Below, one piece after another: positions 12,901 to 24,958 of a DNA stretch of 64,000 nt. Under the pieces are notes generated by a model. The model was given only the letters and a program-made list of their open reading frames with translations. It had not been told where the DNA came from and made no database searches. Position numbers and translations under genes: made by a program. Positions within the stretch are counted from its first letter, which is position 1. Each line of letters starts with the position of its first letter. This DNA is from Megascapheus bottae (lineage: Eukaryota > Chordata > Mammalia > Rodentia > Geomyidae): assembly GCA_024803745.1 (NCBI GenBank), contig JANJXV010000013.1:55855001-55919000 (forward strand), given 5' to 3'.

Positions 12901-15900
12901 CCACCAGCCTGCAGGAAGATGTCACCCTAGGATGTCTGTTTGCCATGGCCGCACCTCTTATGGGGTCAGTTCCTCGTGGTTGCTAGCAGCAGCTCTGCAG
13001 TTCATGGTCCCCAGCTATGACACCCAATTAGCCAGGCTTATTGACATAAGCTGCTATGGGTGTGACCTTGCCAATGTCCCACCCCCCGGGGCACGGGAAG
13101 CCACCATCCCCACAGCTGTGCCTTCGTTCTCCCACTCACACACACCAGGTGCTTAAACTCAAGGCTAGGGCTTTACCATCTGAACCACAACTCCCCTCTG
13201 GATGTTTGGTGGTTAATGGGAGATAAGAGTCTCACAGACTTTTCCTGCCCCGTCTGCCTTTGAACCGTGCTCCTCAGATCTCAGCCTCCTGAGTCGCTAG
13301 GATTACAGGTGTGAGCCACCAGCACCAGCCCCTACCATCAAGCCTTCCCAGGACCCACGTCCTACAGCCAGTGGCCTGCATGGCCCTCACCATGGCACCT
13401 TGGGCCACCGGCAGCTTGGATCAACTTGCTCAGGAAAGGGATAAAAGCGTTATGGTCTGGGTGGCCACTGGCCTGGTGCTTCAGGTGCCGTGGCACCTGT
13501 ATCAGTGGCAGGGGCCCATGTGCTCCTGAACACAGGGCCTTTGCATGGGCTTACCATCTGGCTATGGGCACTCAGAGGACTCCCGAAAGTGACCCAGCTT
13601 GTTTGCTGTCACAGACAGACAAGGTGAAGCTGACCTGGAAAGACCGCTTCCCAGCCTACTTCACCAACCTGGTATCCATCATCTTCATGGTAAGTTCCAG
13701 AAGGCAAAGGTGGGCGAGATCAGGGGTGCCCTCCCAGAGGGACTGGCGGAGTCTCCGTGAAGCTGTGGTGCTGACCTGTGTTCTGGTCCAACAACTCCCC
13801 TAAGACGGACACAGAGCTGGAGCTCTGCAGGAGCCCTGGCGCAGGCAAGCTGGTCCCACCTGCTGGATGATGGTTCCGTGGCTCACTGGTGATTCCACAC
13901 CTTTGCTGGTCCCACCTGCTGACTGATGGTTCCGTGGGCTCACTGGTGATTCCACACCTTTGCTGGTCCCACCTGCTGGCTGATGGTTCCGTGGGCTCAC
14001 TGGTGATTCCACACCTTTGCTGGTCCCACCTGCTGGCTGATGGTTCCGTGGGCTCACTGGTGATTCCACACCTTTGCTGGTCCCACGTGCTGGCTGATGG
14101 TTCCGTGGTCTCACTGGTGATTCCACACCTTTGCTGGTCCCACGTGCTGGCTGATGGTTCCATGGCTCACTGGTGATTCCACACATTTGCTGGTCCCACA
14201 TGCTGACTGATGGTTCCGTGGGCTCACTGGTGATTCCACACCTTTGCTGGTCCCACCTGCTGGTTGATGGTTCCGTGGGCTCACTGGTGATTCCACACCT
14301 TTGCTGGTCCCACGTGCTGGCTGATGGTTCCGTGGGCTCACTGGTGATTCCACACCTTTGCTGGTCCCACCTGCTGGCTGATGGTTCCGTGGCTCACTGG
14401 TGATTCCACACCTTTGCTGGTCCCCCCTGCTGGCTGATGGTTCCGTGGCTCACTGGTGATTCCACACCTTTGCTGGTCCCACGTGCTGGCTGATGGTTCC
14501 GTGGCTCACTGGTGATTCCACACCTTTGCTGGTCCCACCTGCTGGCTGATGGTTCCGTGGCTCACTGGTGATTCCACACCTTTGCTGGTCCCACCTGCTG
14601 GCTGATGGTTCCATGGCTCACTGGTGATTCCACACCTTTGCTGGTCCCACCTGCTGACTGATGGTTCCGTGGGCTCACTGGTGATTCCACACGTTTGCTG
14701 GTTCCACCTGCTGGCTGATGGTTCCGTGGGCTCACTGGTGATTCCACACACTTGCTGGTCCCACCTGCTGGCTGATGGTTCCGTGGCTCACTGGTGATTC
14801 CACACCTTTGCTGGTCCCACCTGCTGGCTGATGCTTCCGTGGCTCACTGGTGATTCCACACCTTTGCTGGTCCCACCTGCTGGCTGATGGTTCTGTGGGC
14901 TCACTGGTGATTCCACACCTTTGCTGGTCCCACCTGCTGGCTGATGCTTCCGTGGCTCACTGGTGATTCCACACCTTTGCTGGTCCCCCCTGCTGACTGA
15001 TGGTTCCATGGCTCACTGGTGATTCCACACATTTGCTGGTCCCACCTGCTGGCTGATGGTTCCGTGGGCTCACTGGTGATTCCACACCTTTGCTGGTCCC
15101 ACGTGCTGGCTGATGGTTCCGTGGCTCACTGGTGATTCCACACCTTTGCTGGTCCCACGTGCTGGCTGATGGTTCCGTGGGCTCACTGGTGATTCCACAC
15201 CTTTGCTGGTCCCACGTGCTGGCTGATGGTTCCGTGGCTCACTGGTGATTCCACACCTTTGCTGGTCCCACGTGCTGACTGATGGTTCCGTGGGCTCACT
15301 GGTGATTCCACACCTTTGCTGGTTCCACCTGCTGGCTGATGGTTCTGTGGGCTCACTGGTGATTCCACACACTTGCTGGTCCCACCTGCTGGCTGATGGT
15401 TCCGTGGCTCACTGGTGATTCCACACCTTTGCTGGTCCCACCTGCTGGCTGATGGTTCCGTGGCTCACTGGTGATTCCACACCTTTGCTGGTCCCACCTG
15501 CTGGTTGATGGTTCCGTGGCTCACTGGTGATTCCACACCTTTGCTGGTCCCACGTGCTGGATGATGGTTCCGTGGGCTCACTGGTGATTCCACACCTTTG
15601 CTGGTCCCACGTGCTGGCTGATGGTTCCATGGCTCACTGGTGATTCCACACCTTTGCTGGTCCCACCTGCTGGCTGATGGTTTCGTGGGCTCACTGGTGA
15701 TTCCACACCTTTGCTGGTCCCACGTGCTGGCTGATGGTTCCGTGGCTCACTGGTGATTCCACACCTTTGCTGGTCCCACGTGCTGGCTGATGGTTCCATG
15801 GCTCACTGGTGATTCCACACCTTTGCTGGTCCCACCTGCTGGCTGATGGTTCCGTGGGCTCACTGGTGATTCCACACCTTTGCTGGTCCCACGTGCTGGC

Positions 15901-18900
15901 TGATGGTTCCATGGCTCACTGGTGATTCCACACCTTTGCTGGTCCCACGTGCTGGCTGATGCTTCCGTGGCTCACTGGTGATTCCACACCTTTGCTGGTC
16001 CCACCTGCTGGCTGATGGTTTCGTGGGCTCACTGGTGATTCCACACCTTTGCTGGTCCCACGTGCTGGCTGATGGTTCCATGGCTCACTGGTGATTCCAC
16101 ACCTTTGCTGGTCCCATGTGCTGGCTGATGCTTCCGTGGGCTCACTGGTGATTCCACACCTTTGCTGGTCCCACGTCTGGCTGATGGTTCCGTGGCTCAC
16201 TGGTGATTCCACACCTTTGCTGGTCCCACCTGCTGACTGATGGTTCCGTGGCTCACTGGTGATTCCACACCTTTGCTGGTCCCACGTGCTGGCTGATGGT
16301 TCCATTGGCTCACTGGTTCTGTGGGCTCACTGATGGGCTGGCTTCAAACCTCGGTCCTCAGATCTCAGTCTTCCCAGTAGCTAGGATGACAGGCACGAGC
16401 CACTGGTGACAGATTCCTTTGGGTCTTGTTAGTATAGTTACTTCATAAGTAAAGCAGCCTGGACAGAGAGCCAGATGAGGCAGGTAGGGCCAAGCTGCCC
16501 CGTCACCCCCAGCTGCCTCTCAGGGGACAGGGAACACCAGCCAGGGACTAGAGAGAATTCTGTCATGGAGAAGCCAGAAGGTCCCTGGTGGCTCCTGGGA
16601 AGGCAGGAGCGGGGGACCTAATGATGTCTCCCTAGCTGCCTCCTGCAGCACTGTGACGCCTGCTGCCCCCAGGGCGGGGGCTTGGCCTAACTCTGTGTGC
16701 TCAGTCACCCCAAAATAGAGGAGAACGCTCCCACAGTCAGCCTGCTGTAGGGCCACTGGGGCGTGGCACACTGGGCCCCAAGCTCCACTAGGGGACAAGG
16801 AGGAAGGTGGTGAGAGCTCACCCCGCCCCGCTCCGAGGCAGAATGGGATGGGGGGGGCGGTGCCACCACGCAGACCCCAGGGCCTGAGCCGAGTGTCCTG
16901 CCCAGGATAAACAGCTGCCTGCTCCTCAGGTCCTTTCCCTCCCTGGAATGCAGGCCTTGGTGCTGACAGAAGCCCTGGCTGGGCGGGCTGATCGGAAGGA
17001 GGTGGGGCTCCCTTGAGCCCCTCGAGACGCCTGTCCCTTTTTCCCTCAGATCGCCGTGACATTTGCCATCGTGCTCGGCGTGATCATCTATAGGATCTCC
17101 ATGGCCGCCGCCCTGGCCATGAACTCCTCTCCGTCCGTGCGGTCCAACATCCGGGTCACGGTCACGGCCACAGCCGTCATCATCAACCTGGTGGTCATCA
17201 TCCTGCTGGACGAGGTGTACGGCTGCATCGCCCGGTGGCTTACCACCATCGGTGCGTGCCATGGGCCTTGGGCCCCCACCCGACCAGGGAGGCCGCCCAG
17301 GGGCCCACCGTGCCCGTGGCTGCAGCTCAACCCCGTCTCTCCCTCCTCCAGAGGTCCCCAAGACGGAGAAGAGCTTCGAGGACAGGCTGATCTTCAAGGC
17401 CTTCCTGCTGAAGTTTGTGAACTCCTACACGCCCATCTTCTATGTGGCATTCTTCAAAGGCCGGTAGGGAATCGCTCAGCCCGTGGCTTCTCCTCCACAC
17501 ACACCCCACCTCAACTGCCCTGGCCCCAAAGTCTGTGACGGGGTAGACAGTGGGCTCCCACAGTGTGGAGCTCAGAGAAAGCCTGGTTCTAGCTGAAGCA
17601 AAAAGCAGAGACAACCCCCACAAGCAAAACAGACCCTAGATAGTGGGGACCCCAAGCAGGAGAGGCCCCTCAACAGTACAGACTCCAGAGAAGACAGACC
17701 CCAGACCACAGGGACCCCAGATGTGGGCAACCAAGTAGAGGAGATCCCCAACAATGCAGGCCCCAGGCAGAGGAGACCCCTAGCAAGAAAGACCCCAGGC
17801 AGTACCCCCACAACGGGAGGCAGGGCCACGCTGGGGCTGCAGGCTGCAAGCAAGCAGGTATGAGGCATGGGGAGCCAGGGAGCTTCGTCCCCAAACAGGA
17901 TGTGGCCAGAGGGAAGGCTACCAAGGCCTCCAGAAGGCCCAGACTCAGGGCACCCCCCTAACACAGTCCCCCCGGGTGGTCTGTGCATGTGAAGTCTCCT
18001 CTTTAATAAAACACCGTAATCGTTCCAGATTTGTCGGGCGCCCGGGGGACTATGTGTACATTTTCCACTCTTTCCGGATGGAGGAGGTAATGGAGACTGC
18101 ACATCGGCCCTCCTGCCCTCGGTTTGCCTCACGGTGCATACACCGTGACTGCACGGTGTGTGCATACCCGTGTGTTTGCACATGTGGTAGCCACGTGTGG
18201 TGGCCACGTGCATAGCATGGCCTTTCCTCTGTTAGGCATCTTCTGCTCTCATCTGGCTCACCGAGCTCTGATCTTGGTATCCACATCAAGACTCTCCGGA
18301 AGACTGCTCATGACTGCAGCCAGTTACAGCCACTTTCCTTTCCTTTCTTTCTGTGGTTACAATGAGTCAAGGAAGGAAACCAGAACTAAGCTACTTTCTT
18401 CTTCTTTTTTTTTAACTCAGTGGCAAGGTCTGTCTCTCTGATCTGTCTCTCAGACAAGCTAGGCACACGTGGCTTTTGCCCAGCATTCTGGCCACATGGC
18501 GCTGGCACCAGCGCCTTCGGTGGCTGAGTCACCACTGGGGGCTGGCTTCACTGTAGTTGTCCCACAACCAATGGCTCCATCCACATAGCTGGGGCATCGT
18601 CATTCCTGGTCCTGGGGTAGCCAGGCCTTGTTTCTAACTCACAGAACAGCTCTACTCATCAGGAAATAGGAGTGGGCCTCCCTGGCCAGAACGCTGGGAA
18701 TGGAGTTCAGAGGGCTGGGTGGGTATCAGGTCCAGGGCAGTCTGGCTGCCTGGAATATAGCCTGGAAATTCAGCCAGCTGAATGCAAGCCTAGGTGTCCC
18801 AGCCTCCTCCCCAGTGCTGGGGGCTTGTGAAAGGCCACACAGTACCCTGGGCTGTCACCATGGCATTATCTTCACCCTTGGGACACCTTGCCAAACTCGG

Positions 18901-21900
18901 CAATGCTCAGAGGCGAGGGGAGGCGTCTTTGTAAAGCAAAGCAAAGGATATAATCTTTTTAATGAAACCATGACTCTCCAAGACAAATATTTTGGTAGCT
19001 ATATAAAAAGTTCCTCCAGAACTCAGAGAAGGGCCAGTGTGCCCCGGAACTCACCACGCGCCCTCCTCCTCAGGCGAGTGGAGCATCTCACCCAGACACG
19101 GCCCCGCTGAGGGCCTGAGCCTAAATGGGGGGCGGGTAGCTGTCCACTGTGAGGCTTCCAGCTTGTAAGCCCTGCTTCTCTGCAGCTAGGACATGTGGAC
19201 CTGGTGTGGATCTAGGAAAGGGATCAGGAGGCCCACCCCTCCATATCACACACCCCCACAGCTCTACTTCTGGGCACCCAGCCCACAGACCTGGGGGCTC
19301 CCCAAACCAGGGTTTGAATGACAAAAGTGTGCCTGCTCATTGTCTGGAGACCGGAAGTGCAAGATGGAGGTGTGCCAGGCCTGGTACACTCATCCTGTTG
19401 CCCCCCCAGGCTCTGCCCTCTGCAGTCTTTCTTCTGTGTTCTTTCCTCATAAGGACACTGGCCATTGGCTAGGGCCTGCCCTACTTCAGCACCTCCTCTT
19501 ACTTAACCACATCTGCAGAGACCCCTTTTCCAGAAAAAGATCCCATCCCCAGGTTCCAGGGAGTCAGGGCACAAATGAGCCTCAACCCTTCCTTGGCTTG
19601 CTCTCTGGGGGGCGGGGCCGGCTCCTGTGGGCGGGGCTGACGCTCGGCTTGCTCTCTGGGGGGCGGAACTGGCTCCTGGGGGCGGGGCTAACCCTCGGCT
19701 TGCTCTCTGGGGGCGGGGTTGACGTTCGGCTTGCTCTCCGGGGGGCGGGGCTTGATCTCGGGGGCGGGGCTGGCTCCGGGGGGCGGGGCCGACGCTCGGC
19801 TTGCTCTCTGGGGGGCGGGGCTGGCTCCGGGGGGCGGGGCTGACGCTCGGCTTGCTCTCTGGGGGGCGGGGCCGGCTCCAGGGGGCGGGGCTGACGCTTG
19901 GCTTGCTCTCTGGGGGGCGGGGCCGGATCCGAAGGGCGGGGCTGACGCTCGGCTTGCTCTCTGGGGGCGGGGCTTGCTCTTTGGGGGCGTGGCCAGCTCC
20001 GGGGGGCGGGGCTGACGCTCCCTGTGCCTGCCCCTCTGCAGTGTGCCCCTGGGGGCTGTCTGATGGAGCTCTGTATCCAGTTGAGCATCATTATGCTGGG
20101 CAAGCAGCTGATCCAGAACAACCTCTTTGAGATCGGCATTCCGTGAGTGCGGCCTGGCCTCCCGTGGGGGGAGAGGGGTGCACAGCAGGTCTGGGTCTGG
20201 GGTCCCAGGTGGGCTTCCACGGTGATCTCTGCCCTTAGTGATTTCCAGCATCAGCCAGTGAGGAATGGCAAGGAACAGGGAGGTGGGGGCGGCCTGGAGG
20301 GATGAAGGGGGCCGAGCAGGACCCGAGCAGCTGGCTCCCTGGAGACAAGACAGGGTCAAATCCCTGTCCTTGTGTCCCTGAGATAGGCCAGACCACCTGT
20401 GGGCTTAGATGGCTGTTGGCCAGGACTGTCTGTTTCCCATGAAACCAACACAGCTACCGTGACTCCCAGAGAATGAGTAAAGACAGCCATGCCTGTTGAG
20501 CCAGGCAGAAGTCACCACTGAGAAACAAAACAAAACTGGTGGAAGGGTGGTTGCTGTGGTGGCTCAGCCCTGTAATCCCCGCCACCGAGAAGGCAGAAAT
20601 GTCGAGGAACACAATTAAGGGCCCGCCTGAACAAATTTCTAAATCCAGAGGTAGCCATGTGGCTCAAGTGGTAGAGCACTAGATTTGAACAAAGTAAAAC
20701 CTTAGGGACAGTAGCCAGGCCCTGAGTTCAAGCCCCAGGACTGGCACCAAAATCCAGTTCTCCATCTCTAAGAGCAAACCAAGTGTGGTGGGTCGCATCT
20801 GTAATCCCGCGGGGTGGGAGGCTTGGGTAGGAGGGTGGGTGTCTGAGACTGACCTGGGAAAAACACAGGACTGCATCTGAAAAAACTGAGTTCAAGGAGG
20901 GCTGAGGGCGTGGCCTGTGAGGTAGAGCCCTGAGTTCAGACTCCAGTGCTATGGAGAGGGAGGGAGGGAGGGACCGGGCAGGAAGAAGAGGGAACTTGGC
21001 AATGGGGCTTGGAGGCCAGGCCCAGCCCCTCTTGCCCCCGCTGATGCTCGTTTCTTCCAGGAAGATGAAGAAGTTCATCCGCTACCTGAAGCTGAGGCGG
21101 CGGAGGCTGCATGACCACGAGGAGCACGTGAGAAAGCCCCAGCAGCGCTACGAGGTAGACTACAACCTGGAGCCCTTCGCCGGCCTCACGCCCGAGTACA
21201 TGGAGATGAGTGAGTGACAGGGCCATCTGCCACCCCCACCCCCAAAGGATGCCCCAGCCCTGCAGCAGAATGTGTGTGGCGTGGGGCCTGATACTAGCAC
21301 TTCTGCTCTCACTGCCCCCCAAGCCAGGGCCTGGCCCCCGCCAGGCCCCGCTCCAGCCCAGGCCCCAGTGACAGGTACTTCTTCCACCCCAGAGCCCTTA
21401 GGGAGGCTGCCCTCTGCTTCCCTCTCCTCCCCTAGCCTGCTCTGAGGTACTCGAAGTAGCTGCAGCCCCAGAGTGGAGCAGAGACCCAGTAGAGACCCTA
21501 AGATTGAGCTGTGTGACCTGCAGTCCTATATGTGGACACAATGTGGAGAGATGGGTATAGCCCCAGCAGGTGGACAAGGAGAAAGGCGTCCTGTGTGGCT
21601 ACTGGAATAGGTTGGCATTGTCTCCTCTTCTCTGGCCACAGTGGACTCCTGACACATAGCTCAGGCCAACCACTGGGCCTTTGTACTCGCTGTGCCCCCG
21701 CAGACACACTCCCTTCTTTCCAGAATTCTGTCTAGAGTGGCCCGGGCAGGGGTCTTCCCTGCGCAGCCCCTCCCCCACTTGGCAGCAGCCTGCCCTCCCC
21801 CTCCCTGTCCTGAGTACACCCCTCTCCCACCCACCCCACAGGCCCAGGTAAACAGCAGGTGCTCAGTACATGCTCAATGAGTAGAGGAACAGACACAAAA

Positions 21901-24900
21901 TGACCTCAAGAGTGCCATGGCCTCTGGACACTATGGGTGGACTTCAAAACCACTGGTTCCAGACCATATACAGTGGCTCAAACACCAGCCCAGGAAATAG
22001 CACAAGACCCTCTCTGAAAACCAAATTAAAAGCAGAAAGTTTCTGGTGCTGGTGGCTCATGCCTGAAAGCTACTCAGGAGGCTGAGATCTGAGGATCATG
22101 GTTCAAAGCAAGCCCCGGCAGGGCTGCTGGTGACTAGCAAGCACCTCCCAAAAGGCCAGGAGGTTGCTGAGGGCTGGAATAGGTGACCGTGCTCTTCCCC
22201 CTGGAAGAAAACCCATGCTAAGCCAAGACGGCAGGTGAGCCGCTGGGATCCAGTCCCACGGCTGCAGCCCCCAGGGCCTCAGGCGCTGGGTGGCCTGGGC
22301 TGCGCCCCTCTATGGGACCCTTGGTGGATCAGGGAGTCGTTAGAGGCCATCACGGCTGAGCTGGGGCCTGAAGTCAGACCTCCACACTTAGTATTTTTCC
22401 GTGGTGGAGGTCTGGGGCCTGCCCTCCACCATCTCAGAGACGGCACTGAGGGCCCACCGTGCACCCTGGCTTCTCTGACACCCCGGCAGGCACCTTTGCC
22501 TCCTGAGGAGGCCTGCACCAGGGTGCCAGGGTGCCAGATGTGGACAGACAGGGAAGGATCCAAGGTCCCTCCCTCCCCGACCTGAGTCCCTGCTGTCCTT
22601 CTCACCCATGTAGTGCAGCACCAGCCAGTGCGGGGTCCCTGGGAAGTGGAAGCAGCCATCCAGCCCCAACCCTGGGCCCTAGATCCACCCCCTGCCCTGC
22701 CCTTGGGTCAGAAAGCCACTGACACAGTCTGGGGACAGAGCTCTCACAGTGCCCTGCCCCTCCCCCCGGGGCTTACAAAGGCCCCACTCAGCCAGCAGGG
22801 CACAGGGGGACACTCTGCTGGCTTCCTTATTTACCAGCTGGCAAGGAGCACCCAGAAGGCTCCTCCAGTGGCCTTTTCCTGTCCTTCTCAGAGCCCAGCC
22901 CCGGCCCGTGCAGCACCCAGGGCCGCAGAGCCCCAGAGTCCACCCAGGCAGGAGGACGGGCAGGCTGAGGCCCAGAGCAACTGGCCATCCTGGAGCAGCC
23001 TCAGACCCTACACAGGGAGAGGAAGTCAGGCCTCTGCACAGGGCAACAGAGCCACCACTGAGCTCCTCCCTAGGCCAGCACTGGAGGGTGCAGGCAGGCT
23101 GGGAGCAGGACACTGTGCCAGGCCAGAAGTTTAACCCAGGAGCCAGGCGCCAGGCACTCGTGTCTGTAACCCCAGCTACTTAGGAGGCCCAGATCTGAGG
23201 ACTGCAGTTTGAAGCCAGCCTGGGCAGGAAAGTCTGTGATGCTCTTACCTCCAATTAATCATCACAAGCTGGACGTGGAGCTGTGGCTCAAGTGGTAGAG
23301 TGGCAGCCCTTGAAAGCCAAAGCTAAGAAACGATGCCCAGGCCCTGAGTTCAAGCCCTCGTGTCAACACATATGCAAAAGACTAGTCGGGGGGAAGCGAG
23401 CTGCACTGGGTGCAGGGGAGCGTGCCCGGGTGGCAGGGTCCCCCGTGGCGGCCGAACCTCCTCCCCAGTTCTCCTCTCCTCCCCGCAGTCATCCAGTTCG
23501 GCTTCGTGACATTGTTCGTGGCGTCCTTTCCGCTGGCCCCGCTGTTCGCACTGCTGAACAACATCATCGAGATTCGCTTGGACGCCAAGAAGTTCGTCAC
23601 GGAGCTGAGGCGGCCAGTGGCCATCCGAGCCAAGGACATCGGTGAGTGACCGGGCCCGGAAGGGTGGCGTGGGGCGAGGGCTGTGCTGCAGAAGCCAGTG
23701 CCAGAGCCGGCCGAGGGGGTCAGGGCATCACTCCCCACCCACGGGCTTCGTGCCCTCACTTCCTGAGGCTGGCTTAACCACACGCATGCTCGCACACTCA
23801 CACATGCGCACACATACACACACATTCTCCTGGGTTGGCAAGGGTCATGGAAAGGAGGGGCCCCCGCCCGCATGGGTGCCTTGCCTGGCCGCTCAGCACA
23901 ACCTGGGGCCAGCTTTTTAGGGCGGAGCCACTCAGACTCCCCCCCGCCTGATGGGGAAGACGAGTGAGTGTGTGGGTCGGCGGCGTAGTGCAAAGCGTAA
24001 CCGTAGTCAGTGTGGCTCCGTGGCTCACGCCTGCCATCCCAGCTACTCAGGAGGCTGAGATCTGAGGACCATGGCTCAGAGTCAGCGCGGGTCGGAAAGT
24101 CCCTGAGACTCTTATCTCCAGTTAACCACCAACAAAGCTGAGAGTGGAGCTACTACTCAAGTGGTAGAGGTGGAAAAGCTAAAGCACCGTGCCCGGGCCC
24201 TACACCAAAGCCCAGAACTGTGATAACTCATAGAGGTGCCCGAGGCCGAGAGCACCGTTCCCGGAGGCAGATGAGGCCTCATCAGGCTGAAGCACGGGAG
24301 CTGTGTGAGGAAGGAGGCCTGAGCAGCAGACTGTGGGTACAGCAGGAACACCCCCGATCTCGTCTCCAACAGAAGTCTCGAAAGCCTCTGAGTGAACAGA
24401 CCCACAACTCTCTCGGGGCCCTCCCCAGGCTGGAGCTCAGGCTACTCATGGTCATGTGAACCCGCCTGCCGCACCCCTAAATGGCCAGGAAGACTTGGAG
24501 GGCCAGACGGGCCTGCACCATGCAGGAGGCACACTAAAGCACATGGTTCGGGGGAAGGGCAGAAGTGGGGGGGATGGGTGTCACAGGAGCAGAGTCTGCC
24601 AGACAGGATTCATTTTGCTCTTCAGCGTGGAAAAGGCCATGCGTGCTGGGCACCGGGAGCTCACCCCTGTCATCTTTGTCACTCAGGAAGCAGTTCAAGG
24701 CCAGCCTGGGCAGGAAAAAAAAAAGTCACAAGGCTCGTTCTCAGTGGAGAGCTGGGCACACGCCTCTTGTCCTAGTTCACAGAGACGGAGCATGCCCCAG
24801 GCCCCTGCTGGGCCAGGAGACCCCACCTCAAAACAAGGCAAACCAAGACAGGTGGCGCGGCTCAGCTGTAAGAGCACCTGCTTAGTAATAAACTCAAGCA

Positions 24901-24901
24901 T

Positions 24902-24958
<57 letters not shown>

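Larger units (their letters stand above)
13690..17049 (+). other. ANO1: ANO1 intron 16
   Basis: Most of the intron is the 44-unit minisatellite (13849-16330), closed by a SINE remnant (16330-16412). The remainder up to exon 17 is unique and shows no exon. Confidence 0.85.
21210..23488 (+). other. ANO1: ANO1 intron 21
   Basis: No extra exon is seen. A partial SINE head lies at 22040-22160 and a full SINE at 23135-23385. The rest is GC-rich unique sequence. Confidence 0.75.

Noticed and set aside
13720..16305. Many - strand open frames of repeated '[16 protein letters not shown]' type
   Set aside because: They are translations of the 56/57-bp minisatellite in an ANO1 intron. No start, splice or promoter context supports a protein.
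13849..16330. CRISPR-like regular repeats
   Set aside because: Whole units are repeated head to tail with no unique spacers, and the host is a mammal. It is a minisatellite.
19582..20359. - strand frames of 212 and 223 codons rich in Pro and Arg
   Set aside because: They are translations of the GC-box minisatellite in ANO1 intron 19.
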